A stretch of 64,000 bases of DNA, taken from the NCBI GenBank assembly GCA_029204225.1, contig CM055113.1:15647971-15711970 (forward strand), given 5' to 3'. The stretch comes from Diphasiastrum complanatum. Its lineage: Eukaryota; Streptophyta; Lycopodiopsida; Lycopodiales; Lycopodiaceae. A program made the translations under genes and the position numbers. This document shows positions 11,194-21,838 of this stretch, piece after piece. The notes beneath the pieces are model-generated. The model did no database searches, was not told the origin of the DNA, and worked only from the letters and a program-made list of their open reading frames with translations. Each line of letters starts with the position of its first letter. Position 1 is the first letter of the stretch.

Positions 11194-11937
11194 CCTGTTG
11201 TCACTCTTAATATCTTAAGTAGGCAAGCTTACAATTCAGGTTTGATCTGCAGGATTGATGTGTAGGATCATCAAAATATTTTATAAAGGTTTAAGAAAAA
11301 AAAGAGTAGTACGTGTCCAGCTCTCAATCATAGGATAGGATAATTTGGTGCTATCCTAGAAGATTTTACATATTATATGAATATATGGCATCTTCGATGA
11401 ATGATCTTGGCTTGACCAAAAATGGATACTCATTTGGCCTTGACATATCATGAATCGTTCAAAACACTAAATGCTTGGTCTCTGATGCCTGTTTGTGAGC
11501 CAGAATTGGCAAAAAATGATTCAAATAAAAAATCTAAATCTGTAAAAGAAAAAAAAAAACCCAAACCTAGCTGAAGTTGTTTTCAAAAGGCAGCAACAGA
11601 CATGAGAAACTCTCGCATGAAGGCTATCACGAAGCACAAATTAAGGATTTCTGAGCTACATACATACTTGACTTGTAAGCACAACTAGAAGCCCTATAGA
11701 CTTACTGTCAGACTTACTTTTTGGTGTTCTATGTGCAGGCTTTTCCGCTACACCTACTGGCAAAAATCATTAGTCGAGAGGAGGTGTTATAGCGAGATTG
11801 ATAGTAGCAATTTTTGTCTTAGCAATTTTGAGATGTACATATCTTTTATATAAAAGAAGAGATGGAGTTTTGCTCCTTCTCCTCTATGTATTATCAGCAA
11901 TTTCTATGTTTTATGGTCTCAAAATACAGATAACAAC

Positions 11938-12085
11938 TTTAAGGTTCCAATATATGTATTCTATCCTTCGACATCTTTATGTCTTGCTCTTATGTTGTAT
12001 CTACCTTGCCTCATTGAACAAGGCGTAGTCCCCGTGGCTCCCGATACTAAGGATATTGTGATTATGGGACTACCGCTTATCAACT
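11938..12085 (+). pseudogene. UDP-glycosyltransferase-like fragment, copy A
   Basis: The plus-strand frame reads KVPIYVFYPSTSLCLALMLY, then LPCLIEQGVVPVAPDTKDIV and IMGLPLIN. A beta-strand of the type VP-YVF--S followed by LALMLYLP, a spacer and a GLPP-like stretch is how the N-terminal domain of plant family-1 UGTs reads around residues 120-170. No PSPG box or other exon is present, so this is a fragment. Copy B repeats it at about 49343-49487 with a few substitutions. Identification rests on one short stretch. Confidence 0.45.
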
Positions 12086-12569
12086 GTACAAAAACTGTCT
12101 ACTATTACAATGTTCACCTATTTTTCATCCATCAAATTGTGAATTCTTTCTGAAATCCAGTTTCCACTGCTTTTATGTTTAAAAAATAGAGAACTATTAC
12201 AAAATTTTCTTCGTAATTTATAAACGTTTTCAGGATGAGAGGACGTTGATTTTTGTCTTAAAATAAAAAAACCAAGTTGATTACAAACGCGTTGTGTATG
12301 ATAGCTGAAGTTGAATTTTGTTTACCATGGTAATGTTTTCGTCTCTTTATTGCAAATGGACCATATTGTAGCTAATTTTTGTTCACAAAGCTCAAACAGA
12401 CTCATGTGATCACTTTTACATCTACTGGCGCCTTTGGTTTTAATAAGCCTTCGTGACAATCAAATTAGGACAGATATACATTGTTGTTAGTCGTGAATAG
12501 TATCCCTATATTGTCCCAAAACGGACTTGAAAATCACTTCAGAACTCCAACTCATCAAGTAGGATGATT

Positions 12570-12710
12570 TTATGTTCCGACCCCACCCGACCTGACCAAG
12601 GGTCGAAAATTTTTGACTCGACCCCCCCCCCCCCCCCCCCCGAGGGTCAAAAATTTTTGACCCGACCAAGGTTCGAAAACTTTCGACCCGACCTGAGGAG
12701 TTGGATTTTT
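12570..12710. repeat. Palindromic minisatellite with a 20-base poly-C run
   Basis: A near-palindromic unit of the type GGGTCGAAAATTTTTGACCC is repeated about three times. In copy A the middle of the array is replaced by a run of 20 C (12622-12641). Copy B (49985-50110) has ordinary CCGATCCGACCGAGG there. No gene is involved. Confidence 0.8.
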
Positions 12711-13089
12711 TTACCATTGGGTCAGATAATTGAGTCAGATGTGGGTTGGATCCTAACGATGAAGGTACTCATAATTGCCAGTTTTCATCTACAAAACTTG
12801 AGATTGAGACATAAAAAATCTAACAAAAAAAATTTCGTATTAATTTTTTTGAGAAAGCTACCGATTTCAATCTTGGATTATTCAGACTCTCTCAAACACC
12901 GAGTGGAGGTACTCGGGAGGAGTTGGGACTGGGAGTAGTTCTAAACCTTGAATCTGAGAATGAAAAGAGACAGAGTTTATTAAAAACGAAAAAGTTATAG
13001 TATCAAGAAAAGCTCAAGATAGGGTGATAATTGATAAAATTTTCTAGAGCGGTGGTGGGAGGCAGGAGGACACCTCAAAGACGAGGAAA

Positions 13090-13510
13090 ATGGAGAATAA
13101 CTCGAATATATGGACGAACTCAACGAATTTTTGGACGAAGTCGAATTCTGGGACGAACTCGACTTTTGGAACGAACTTGAATTTTTGGGCGAACTCGAAT
13201 TTTCACTCGACTTGAATTTTTTGAGACTTGAATTTCTAGGAATGACTCGAATTTTGAAGGTTCGAATTTGTTCAACAAACTCGCATTTTTTCAGTCAACT
13301 CAAATTTCCAGAGGTTCAAATTTTTCTAGACTCAAATTTTTGGACGGATTCGAATATTTTTTCAGTCGACTCGATTTTGGAATGAACTCGAATTTTTGGA
13401 CGAAAGTAAATTTTTGGACAAACCCAAATTTTTGGACAAACTCGAAATATTCTAGATTCGATTTTTTGGACGAACTCGAATATTTAGACGAAGCTCAAAT
13501 TTTTTTATAT
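13090..13510. repeat. Degenerate 18-bp minisatellite
   Basis: The unit GGACGAACTCGAATTTTT repeats about twenty times with many substitutions. The reading frame across it shows a six-residue period (DELEFW-like), which is a by-product of the repeat. Copy B has the same array at 50500-50920. Confidence 0.88.
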
Positions 13511-13949
13511 TTGAATCTTCGGGTCCTTATTTATATTCCAATTGAAATAGTTAGAACAACTATTCGCACGGTGAAATTGAACATTCAACAATTCTAACAT
13601 AATCTAGTGATGTAATTTTCACTCGATTTTAGCCAATTTTGTTCAATGACCGTTTACCTACACATACATACATATAGACGTACACATACATACATACGTG
13701 CATGTGTATGTGTATTTTAAAATTAACTAACAATGCATCTTAAGTTGAGAATAGGTAGAGATATTATTTTCTGACCTAAAAAATCCTACAGGTGTTTGGG
13801 CATGCCAATTTTTGGCAAAAATTGTCAGTTCCATTCTTGGACTTTGTCGACCTCTCCCAACACTGATGCTAAGAATTCTCATAGATTTAAATGTACTTTC
13901 AGCTTTTAGGAAATTCTAAAACTTGATTTTGGACAAACAACAATTACAA

Positions 13950-14180
13950 AGATGTGAGGTAGGTGCAAGAGTTTTCATTTTGCGCATTCCTTTGGTACCC
14001 ACTAATTCATATTTGCCTTTTGAATTTTAGCGAGTGCAATTCCCCATCAGACCAACATTTTCCATGACTATAAACAAAGCTCAAGGCCAGACAATGGAGT
14101 TTGTTGGATTGTATTTGCCTAGACCAGTGTTTAGCCATGGACAACTATATGTCGCCCTATCAAGGGTGCAAAGTTCAACT
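13950..14180 (+). pseudogene. Helitron RepHel helicase C-terminal remnant, copy A
   Basis: The translation has [15 protein letters not shown], a TAG codon after LPFEF, then [20 protein letters not shown] and [20 protein letters not shown]. These are the last motifs of the Pif1-type helicase domain in Helitron transposases (TINKAQGQT and the YVALSR motif). The Rep domain and most of the helicase are missing. Copy B has CAG where this copy has TAG. About 0.8 kb downstream is a Helitron-like 3' terminus in the expected orientation. Confidence 0.88.
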
Positions 14181-14870
14181 CAAAACTGTCATGAACAAGA
14201 CACTGTCACGAATAATAAACTGTCGTGAACAAAAGTCATTCGAGTATGAAATTGTCACGATCAAGACAATCGACACTCGAAACTATGACGAACATGACAC
14301 TCGAAACTGAAAACTCAAAACTATCGTGAAACTGTCGCGAACTCGACACTCAAAACTCAAAAAAGTCGCAAACTCGACACTCGAAACTGTCACGAACAAG
14401 ACACTATTGCGAACAAAAATCATTCAAGTCTGAAACTGTCGCGATCAAGACAATCGACACTCAAAACTGTCGCGAAACATGACACTCAAAAGTGTCGCGA
14501 AACTGTCATGAACAAGACACTATCGCAAACAATAAATTGTTGCGAACAAAAATCATTCGAGTTTGAAACTGTTGCGATCAAGACAATCAACACTTGAAAC
14601 TGTCGCGAAACTCGACACTCAAAACTATCGCAAAACTGTCGCGAATTCGACGTTCAAAATAGTCGCGAACTTGTCACTCAAAACTGTCATGAAACTGTCA
14701 CAAACAAAACACTGTCATGAATAATAAACTGTCGCGAATAAAAAATATTTGAGTCTGAAACTGTTGCGAAACTCGACACTCAAAAATCACTCAAAACTGT
14801 CGCAAAACTCAAAACTCGAAACTTGACACTCGACTCTCGACACGCAAACAAAAATCATTCGAGTCTTTTT
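14180..14870. repeat. Interspersed minisatellite (AACTGTCGCGA family)
   Basis: Units such as AAACTGTCGCGAAACTCGAC, ACTCGACACTCAAA and AACAAAAATCATTCGAGT recur dozens of times in shifting order, without clean equal spacing. CG positions vary to TG or CA across units, as expected of decaying methylated CpG. It begins right after the helicase motif. Copy B has a slightly shorter version at 51550-52200. Confidence 0.85.
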
Positions 14871-14966
14871 TCATGGACTTGAATTTTTTCATGGACTCAA
14901 TTTTTTCCAAAGACTCGAGATCGGCCATTATCCAAATGATCGGCTACCACCTAGATCGGCCTCCAT

Positions 14967-14996
14967 TGCTCATCAATGATGGGCACTCACAACTAG
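14967..14996 (+). mobile_element. Helitron-like 3' terminus, copy A
   Basis: A hairpin TGCTCATC-AAT-GATGGGCA (8-bp stem with one G-T pair) is followed 7 bases later by CTAG and then T. Helitrons end with a short hairpin close to a 3' CTRR and insert between A and T. The plus-strand helicase remnant lies upstream as expected. In copy B (52310-52339) the stem is perfect. The 5' end was not found. Confidence 0.6.
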
Positions 14997-14999
14997 TAT

Positions 15000-15190
15000 T
15001 TGTATAAAATTTTTCTATACATGTATCTCATCCACATCAAGAGAGGCCAACTTTTTATCTGTATCAACTTGAGAATCATTCCACAAGTTGAGAGTCATGT
15101 TTTTCTATGATCTCTAAATCCATTTCTCTAGATGGAAGTAGCTTGGGTGGAGAACACTCAGCCACTAAAACTGAATATGAATTTTTGATC
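15000..15190. other. Spacer between the Helitron-like end and the Ulp1-like gene
   Basis: I see no gene, RNA or repeat structure here. It is conserved in copy B at about 52340-52545. Confidence 0.6.
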
Positions 15191-16230
15191 ACAAGTTTTA
15201 TCGTCTCCTACCTGAAGTGCATTATCTCCATTGGGGAGACCTTCGGACATCTAAATTGAAAAAAAAAAACACAATTAAATGTTATCAATCAAAGATTAGT
15301 TATTAGGAATGTGATTATGAAAAAAACAAAAACTCAATTAAATGTTATTAACCAAAGATTAGTAATTAGAAATTATCAGGAATATATTACCTCTTCCAGA
15401 TTAGAAAGTTTATCTTGTAGTGCAAGCCAATTGAAAAAGAATTTGGCATTGTATATCGTATACCAACCATAGCTGACAAAATCAACTTGTTGGGAGGACT
15501 GTAGTATTCAAATATAAATGAAAGTTAGTAACAAAATTTCAACTATATGTAACATCGGATCAACGCGCACGAGGTGATAATAAAATCTACAAAGGAAACA
15601 AGCGCATGTCGAACCGATATCAAAAAAATATCAGGTCAACGTGCACGATATGAAAAAAATCTCAAAGAAAACTACAAGGGCACGTCGAACCGATATTGAA
15701 ATTTTTTTACTTCCGCATCAAGCATTTTTAGTTTTGTGTGCGTTGTTGCACTTGGTACTGGAAAGAGTTCCAGTATTTTCTTGATATGGCTCCTCTCAAT
15801 TTTGTGGGTGTGTGTAATAGAGCTCATCTTTATACAAACTGGATTACACACACCCTCATCATTGACATATAAGGACAACACATATATGCTCCAATGTTCA
15901 TTGCAATTAGAAAACAATAAATTTATGAGAATAAATGTAAAATCAAAATTCATAAAAAATACTCAACTTAATAAAATCTGAAAAAAATACACTAACTTTG
16001 TTATGTATAGGAGCACGAGGATTGGAGTCCCTAGTCTGATGTATTGGAGCATATCATCATGCAGACTTTTGAAATCGGAAAAATCAAAAGTAGCCATGAA
16101 TTTAAGCGGAAACAATGCGACATCTATAAACAATGGGGTCTGAAAAAACTCCATCCAATACTGAATTGCCCCCCTTCCTACATTGTCCCCTAGCATTTTA
16201 TCTCTACTTTCTAATTGACTTGTGCGCGTC
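15191..16230 (-). pseudogene. Ulp1-like (C48) cysteine protease gene remnant, copy A
   Basis: Minus-strand exons in order: about 16205-15990 (LESRDKMLGDNVGRGAIQYW, then MEFFQTPLFID), 15910-15700 with the catalytic-His motif NCNEHWSIYVL, and 15498-15391 (SSQQVDFVSYGWYTIYNAKF) bounded by a CAG acceptor and a GT donor. A last small exon lies near 15251-15215. This order matches the Ulp1 fold (HW, then an Asp, then Q-DCG). The Cys of DCG reads Tyr, and the Asp position reads Ser (MSSI), so the protease would be inactive. The N-terminal part is deleted here but kept in copy B. Ulp1-like domains are often carried by plant DNA transposons. Confidence 0.7.
15553..15702. repeat. Two-unit tandem repeat in a Ulp1-like intron
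   Basis: Two adjacent units of about 75 bp share TCAACGCGCACGA, AATCTACAAAGGAAAC and CACGTCGAACCGATAT with small differences. Copy B has both units at about 52901-53045. Confidence 0.75.
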
Positions 16231-17720
16231 ATTAGGATCCAATGTCGGAACAAAGCGCAAGTAGGGAGATTCCAAGATCAAAATTCAGGTCATTTTGATA
16301 TCGATAATCTAGTTTATGAGAATCGTTATAATTTACTTTCTGTTCTTGATAATTTTTCTCAGATTATTAGTACTCCTGTTCAGGATATAGATAGTTTTTG
16401 TTTCGTTCATTTTCAAGACCTTGTGTATTCCCAATCATCCTCTAAGCATAAACATAATAAAAAGTATGCTAACTTGCATGATCATTTCAAAAGAAATATA
16501 TATTGTGGTATCCATAAAAGAGCATGTCGTCTTCTAATCAAAGGAATGGCTTTTGTCTTTTGTATATCTACTGAAATTCCAGATGATGAGTTTGTTGGAT
16601 CTTCTATTGTTCTCATGATTGAAGCATCTGCATCTGCGCCAGTTGATGTAGATGATGTAGATACTGATATAGGGGTTGAAGTTGAAACATCTATAGTTTC
16701 AAATTATCAGAAAACTCTCTCTCGTTCTATAATTCTCTCTAATTCTCTATCTCCTATTAATCAATTAACTCTACTCCATATTCCCGTATACTTTATAAAT
16801 AATGAAAATTATATTTTTTTTAATGATAAAGAAGATGTTTTGAATTTGAGAAAGGATGAAATCCTCTCAATTTTTGCACAAAATTTATCATAATTTTTTG
16901 ACATTGTTGATTACACATATAATAACCTTGAAAATGAGATAGATTATGATAAAGATGGCAATTGGCAATCTGGCAATGAGGCCTTGGATGCCATAGTTAA
17001 AAAATTTAAAGCCTATAAAAAAACTTTGCCTACAGAGAAGGAATTTTTGGAATTCCAAAAAAAATATCTCCCAAGGACTCAATAAATTCAAGGGAAATGT
17101 AGAGGCCATTGGAGGACATGACATTACCAGAACAAACGTCATTAAATATGATGATTATGATACGGTAAGTAGATATTATATTGGTATTGATATTGTTCAG
17201 TTTTCTTAGTTCAAATACTATGTTGAAGTTTGAGTTTGCAGTGTTATGTATCATTCTAAATTTTTTTTCTTGACTCGTATACATGATGCTATTAAAATAG
17301 ATGCCTTTGGTATGAGACATGGAGGTGTCCGAGGTGTATCAACTGGGAGAAAGGATGTGTCTCTATCTCATTATTGAAAAACTTTCAAAATAATGAGATT
17401 TGTATATATCATTCATCTTCTAATCCATATGCTACCATTGTCATTATGGCCATCAAGTATTTATCAGTTTATTTAGGAGGCCATACGTATGTCAGAGGAA
17501 CATATAAAGTAATTTTTGTGAAAAGGGATTTGGCAATTAAAACATTGGGTTATACTCTCAATGAGACTACAAAAAGATCATCTATAGTGGCCCTTTATTC
17601 GGGTTACATTGATATGAGCAAAATGAAAAATTTAGAATTTTTGGATCCATATGCAAGGAGATTATTCCTTCATGACAATACCATCCGTCTGAATCTTGAA
17701 GAGGATGATGATAAGTAAAC
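16222..17720 (+). pseudogene. Unrecognised plus-strand gene, two open segments, copy A
   Basis: The first open segment (16222-16893, 223 aa) includes NLVYENRYNLLSVLDNFSQI, RNIYCGIHKRACRLLIKGMA and an acidic run DVDDVDTDIGVEVE. After its stop, the same frame continues for about 60 codons to 17084 (ALDAIVKKFKAYKKTLPTEK). The second segment (17374-17718, 114 aa) includes ATIVIMAIKYLSVYLGGHTY and ends EEDDDK. It could be a two- or three-exon gene of the same element as the Ulp1-like and transposase-like pieces, since all three sit together. I do not recognise any domain. Copy B keeps only about 54280-54755, with a TAG where this copy has CAA. Confidence 0.45.
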
Positions 17721-17729
17721 AATTTCCTA

Positions 17730-18462
17730 TAATAGATTTTTGATATATTACAAATGATCTCTCTTTTGTTATGAATTTGAATGCCTTTCTAAAAATTGTA
17801 ACATTTGGTGAGTGTTTAGCTTGATATTTAAATTGTGCTCTTCTATAAAACCACTGAAAAAATTCAATTAAATATTTATTTTTTGAATTGTGTCCTCCAT
17901 CATTTGTAACTCTATGGAATGCTCCTCTTGCTTGCCAATGAGATTTTTCCATGCCTTGTGATGACCAGATATTTAAGCTCTGATATTCCTTTGCAAAATA
18001 AGTTGCATGATGAAAAAAGATGTGCTGCAAACAAGATTTTGATTACTTACATCAGGAGAAAAAAATATAAGCATGAATGAGATAAGTACCAGATAATCAA
18101 ATAAATTAGTACCATATAATGTGTAATGTTGTCTTTCCCCAACAATCATGTACAAATTTCACAAATGTGGTACTATGATTTTGCAAAGTCCTCAAATCTT
18201 CTGATGATAGATTTTCTTTCCTGATAACACCTACGAGTTTGTCTAAGTTGTTCCACACGTGTCCCTTTTTCACTCGATTACTTACTTCTAGTGTTCGTGT
18301 TGCTTGAACAATTTCTTTCAAAATTTCGTATCTGACACTAGATTCTTTACATGTGTGATTGGATAAGAATCTTCTTGCTTTAGAACCGAAAACGATGACC
18401 AGAATTTCGCATTCTCTTTCTATGTAACCTCTCTCTAAAGTGAAATTTTTTAAAGGGCCCAT
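17730..18462 (-). pseudogene. Transposase-like gene fragment, two exons, copy A
   Basis: The first exon (18462 to about 18110) reads [20 protein letters not shown] and VRYEILKEIVQATRTLEVSN. A GT donor (gtactaatt) and a CAG acceptor near 18027 define an intron of about 85 bp. The second exon reads HIFFHHATYFAKEYQSLNIW, SSQGMEKSHWQARGAFH and IEFFQWFYRRAQFKYQAK. The SLN-W-SQG-EKSH pattern with a helix after it resembles the C-terminal end of large eukaryotic DNA transposases, but I cannot assign a superfamily. Only the first exon survives in copy B. It converges tail to tail with the unrecognised plus-strand gene. Confidence 0.5.
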
Positions 18463-18484
18463 TTTCAGCCCATATTGTTCCTAG

Positions 18485-18490
<6 letters not shown>

Positions 18491-18558
<68 letters not shown>

Positions 18559-18560
18559 TA
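18491..18560. repeat. TA/CA microsatellite, about 70 bp
   Basis: A (TA)n tract followed by (CA)n. The same site in copy B is a tract of about 790 bp (55127-55918). Confidence 0.95.
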
Positions 18561-19601
18561 GTAGTGAGTTAGCCCGCTGTTGACGGGCGACCGACAATCT
18601 GGGTGGCAGCTTGTGGTCGAGACGTGTGGATGATGCTTAGAGTAGGTGATTGATGATCTACTCAGCCAACCTCCCCCTCCCCATGGTCTATGACACAACA
18701 TTCTTTTTATTTTCAATTTTTTTGCAAGAAAAAACGTTAATTAATGTTAATAACTAAATATCAAAAATTTCAAACGAAAAATTGCCAAAGTTCTTTAGAG
18801 TCTTAAGTGTATTTATATCTTAATATTGACTGTGAATTTTCTTTCTCTATGAGATTTTGATATTTACGTAATTACTTGAATTTGAAATCCTTGCTTGCCA
18901 CATGGCAAACCATGCAGGCTTGGGGTTTTCCACATAGGCCTACCATAGGCTTTGTATAGTAGGCCACATATGCATGTCATAGGCCTACTATTTGCCAAGC
19001 TTGTCATAGGTTACCAACCGTAGGTAGAACACATGGCAAATAATCCAGACTTGTACACCTAGGAAAATGACCATCAGCTTTCCTCCTAAACCATTAGTCG
19101 CCATCCAAATGAAGTTTTTCCATTCTAAAATTTATAAGATCCTGCTTTTATCAAAAATTTATAATCCCAAAGGCAATTACTAATAGTCATAATTTATTTG
19201 AGAGGGTGGGGGCGGGAAGGGGGGGGGGGCGGCTAGTTAGGCATGTATCACATGGGTGGGTCACATGTATGATATTTTTTGCTGTTGTTGGGTTGGGATG
19301 GGTGGTTGGACCATCAACTCTAATGACTTTACTCGCTTGTCGCCACGGTAGGTAATGTTTTTTGTAACCATTGGCATGGGCCATGCAAGGCCCAAGGACT
19401 ACGGGTCACCCAAGGACTATGGGCCATCACTTTACTGTGAGAATCCAATGGCATTTCCAAAAAATGATGTTAAACAAAGATAAATATTGGGCTCGCTACC
19501 AAACCATAACATTTTTGCCTAAAGCAAATCCCACATAATCATATATGTAACCAAAGGTTGCCAAGAAGAAGTATCTATACGAGCATTTTGTGGATTATGC
19601 A
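18561..19601. other. Right end of copy A, non-coding
   Basis: No gene is seen. Palindromic motifs (cataggcctac, gtaggcc) cluster at 18930-19010. A plus-strand G-rich run at 19203-19230 has four or more runs of at least three G and could form a quadruplex. The match with copy B stops just after 19601. Confidence 0.6.
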
Positions 19602-20590
19602 CCGTTTTGGATGTCGTAAGGACAGGAACGAAGCTAATCACACTGTCAATCAGCCATGGAGAGATTCTGAGGTTTATGTCAGAGATTTGTCTCCAGACAG
19701 TTAACCTAGCAGATTTGCGGTAAAAATGTGAAAAAGCCACTTTGTCAAGTTGAGCTAAAATCACCGTTTCTCCACGGAATTTCCTAACTGAACATTCTAT
19801 AGTCATGGATTCAATAGGGCGACCCTGCTCCAGGCCTCATATCGTGCTCAAAACGATCCACAGGAGAGCTTGATCCGATCTTTTTGAGGGAAGGGAGGCA
19901 CGGCCGCAGGCAGGGAAGTCGCGGGCAGTTCGCGCGCCCAACGCGATGAAGAACTTAGTGTATCGAAGTTTTTAGCGTATGCAAGAGTTTGGTTTGATGC
20001 CCAGATGTACTTTGAACCTGTAGATGAGGTGTCAAGTGAATCAACGGTCCAGAATCTGTGATGGGAGAGAAATTTGAACCACAAGATTTGGTTCAGCCAT
20101 TGGATGAGCTTTAAACAAGGTCCTGAAGAATTGAAGTGCATTATGGCCTTCAACTTCATTAAAAATTTTCATACTGAAAGTTGAGCTGGGTCCCTTCACA
20201 AGTGAAGAGTGAAGTTTCTCCAAAGTGAAGAAATAGTTCAAAAGCTAGAAAAGTCCCTATTTTTGGGTCCTTTGCCCGTTTTGACCCAAACGAAAGGCTA
20301 TAACCTCCAAACGAAGGGCACCCGGACTGTACCTGCAAGTACGGTACAGCAAAACAGAACGGTTGCAGCCGAGAAAGTGTTTGAAGTACGTCAGAAGTGG
20401 TTTCACCATTCCACTGGGCACGTTGTTGGGAATTGACGACTGAGTGCATTTCGGAAGGCGACGCCAATTTGGCTTTCAAATTGGTGGAAAAGCGGCGAGT
20501 GGCCTGGTAAGAAAAAAAGTGCAGGTCATTATTTTCAACTTTTGACATCACTGTTGGCCTCGACATACTATTCTTAGCCTAAGGCATAAG
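19602..20590. other. Unassigned sequence outside the duplication
   Basis: The content is moderately GC-rich and the only ORFs are short ones on the minus strand without domains. It lies just left of a plus-strand Copia integrase remnant and might include that element's damaged LTR, but I see no PBS or TG/CA boundary to prove it. Confidence 0.4.
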
Positions 20591-20607
20591 TTTTAAGCAG
20601 TTTTGCG

Positions 20608-21084
20608 ATGACAAACATGGGAGAGTCCATTTTGAGTGAAAGTAGCAAATTGGACGGGATGGAGATGGTAACAGGACTACCTACAATAGAAGATCACTTA
20701 AAATCGATGTGCGAATCTTGTATATATGGGAAGCAGCATCGAGAGAAGTTCAATAAAGGGGGTGTTGCAAGAGCAAAGAACATCCTAGATTTAATCCACA
20801 CAGATTTATGGGGGCCCATGAGGACCATGTCCTTAGGAAAAGCCTTCTATTTCATGACCTTTATTGATGATATGTCAAGTAAGACGTGGATCTACTTCTT
20901 GAAGAAGAAATCAGATGCTTTTGATAGCTTCAAGAGCTTCAAAAACTTGGTCAGAAATCAGACAGGTAAGAAGATCAAAGTCCTAAGATCAGATAGTGGA
21001 GGTGAGTATAAGTCTAATGACTTCAATGATCTTTGTGATCAATGTGGGATTAAAAGACAATTTATGCAAGCTCATACTCCTGCT
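20608..21084 (+). pseudogene. Copia integrase remnant, plus strand, cut by a nested insertion
   Basis: The translation contains the zinc-finger Cys pair MCESCIYGKQHREKF, the first catalytic Asp in LIHTDLWGPM, and the second in LRSDSGGEYKS, 60-70 residues apart as in Copia integrase. It breaks off at QAHTPAC, where SPQQNG would be expected. At that point the LTR of a minus-strand Copia element begins. A plus-strand linker fragment at 24990-25285 is probably the same element resuming, with about 200 codons lost. Confidence 0.85.
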
Positions 21085-21822
21085 TGTTGATTTTCACACA
21101 TGTGGACTGTCCACTACATGTACTTGTGATCTGCTAAGGTGTGTAGATGCACCAAGATCAAGACTAGATTGAGATTCAAGATCAATCTTGAATCCTATGG
21201 GAAAAACACACTACTACATGCATTCAATCACTTCCAACTCTCACTCACACGTGTGGGAAGTATTCAAAAAATAATCTAAGTAAAAACAAGCTGCTCTCCT
21301 CGGGTAGAGAGAGAAAATGCATCAAGAGCTCTCGGGTAGAGAGAGAAAGCTATAAATCCAAAAACTCACAAAATCCATGAAATCACCAAATCAATTGATT
21401 TCAAAATGAGGAGTACAATGATACTAGTAGGTCCACGAGCTACCACTATGCTTAACTATGATTGGACCACATTTTGTCACCTCTTGATCCTATTGGATCA
21501 TTGATCTATGCACCTCTTAAATCTATTGGACTATATTCAAGCGCACCTCAATTTCCTATTGGACCTCACAAGGTTCCACCTCTATATCCTATTGGACCTC
21601 TTGGAATTCATCAAACAAAAACTTTACACTTGTCTACACTCTAATTAGCAAGTGTTTAGCCTCTTACATATTTTGGCTCAATAGTGGCATTACAAGTGGA
21701 AATGCATAATTTGCCATCTATGCCAAATTTATTCCTATCAACATCCTACATCTAGATGCTTGATGTAAAAAATATAAGACCCCTATATCTAACATAGATA
21801 ATCTTTTTCAATTCTTCACACT
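21085..21822 (-). repeat. 3' LTR of the nested minus-strand Copia element
   Basis: On the plus strand the segment starts TGTTGATTTTCACA and ends CAATTCTTCACA. It lies between the interrupted integrase and a minus-strand polypurine tract (TTTTAGGAGGAGTG, about 21822-21835). The matching 5' LTR on the right is gone, so no TSD can be checked. It contains a 33-bp tandem array. Confidence 0.78.
21478..21609. repeat. 33-bp tandem repeat, four units, inside the LTR
   Basis: Four consecutive units begin CACCTC and share the core CCTATTGGA at the same offset. The spacing is exactly 33 bp. Because 33 is divisible by three, one plus-strand frame stays open with an 11-residue period (core PIG), but no protein is implied. 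Confidence 0.88.
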
Positions 21823-21838
21823 CCTCCTAAAAGATTAT

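Noticed and set aside
11798-12028. Membrane protein ORF (LLYKRRDG, LLCCIYLASLNKA)
   Set aside because: It overlaps the better-supported UGT-like frame and its hydrophobic run is a shadow of it. A receptor-kinase transmembrane exon was considered but has no partner exons.
13110-13597. Acidic repeat protein (DELEFW-like)
   Set aside because: An 18-bp minisatellite yields a six-residue period. The frame breaks at different places in A and B, so it is not under coding constraint.
13950-14180. Host Pif1 helicase gene
   Set aside because: Only the last motifs are present, no other helicase exons lie upstream, and a Helitron-like 3' end follows.
14180-14870. CRISPR-like array
   Set aside because: Units recur in irregular order and spacing with no unique spacers, next to a Helitron helicase in a plant genome. 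It is a minisatellite.
18930-19010. MITE or hairpin at the taggcctac motifs
   Set aside because: The inverted words are short and unevenly spaced, and no TSD was found.
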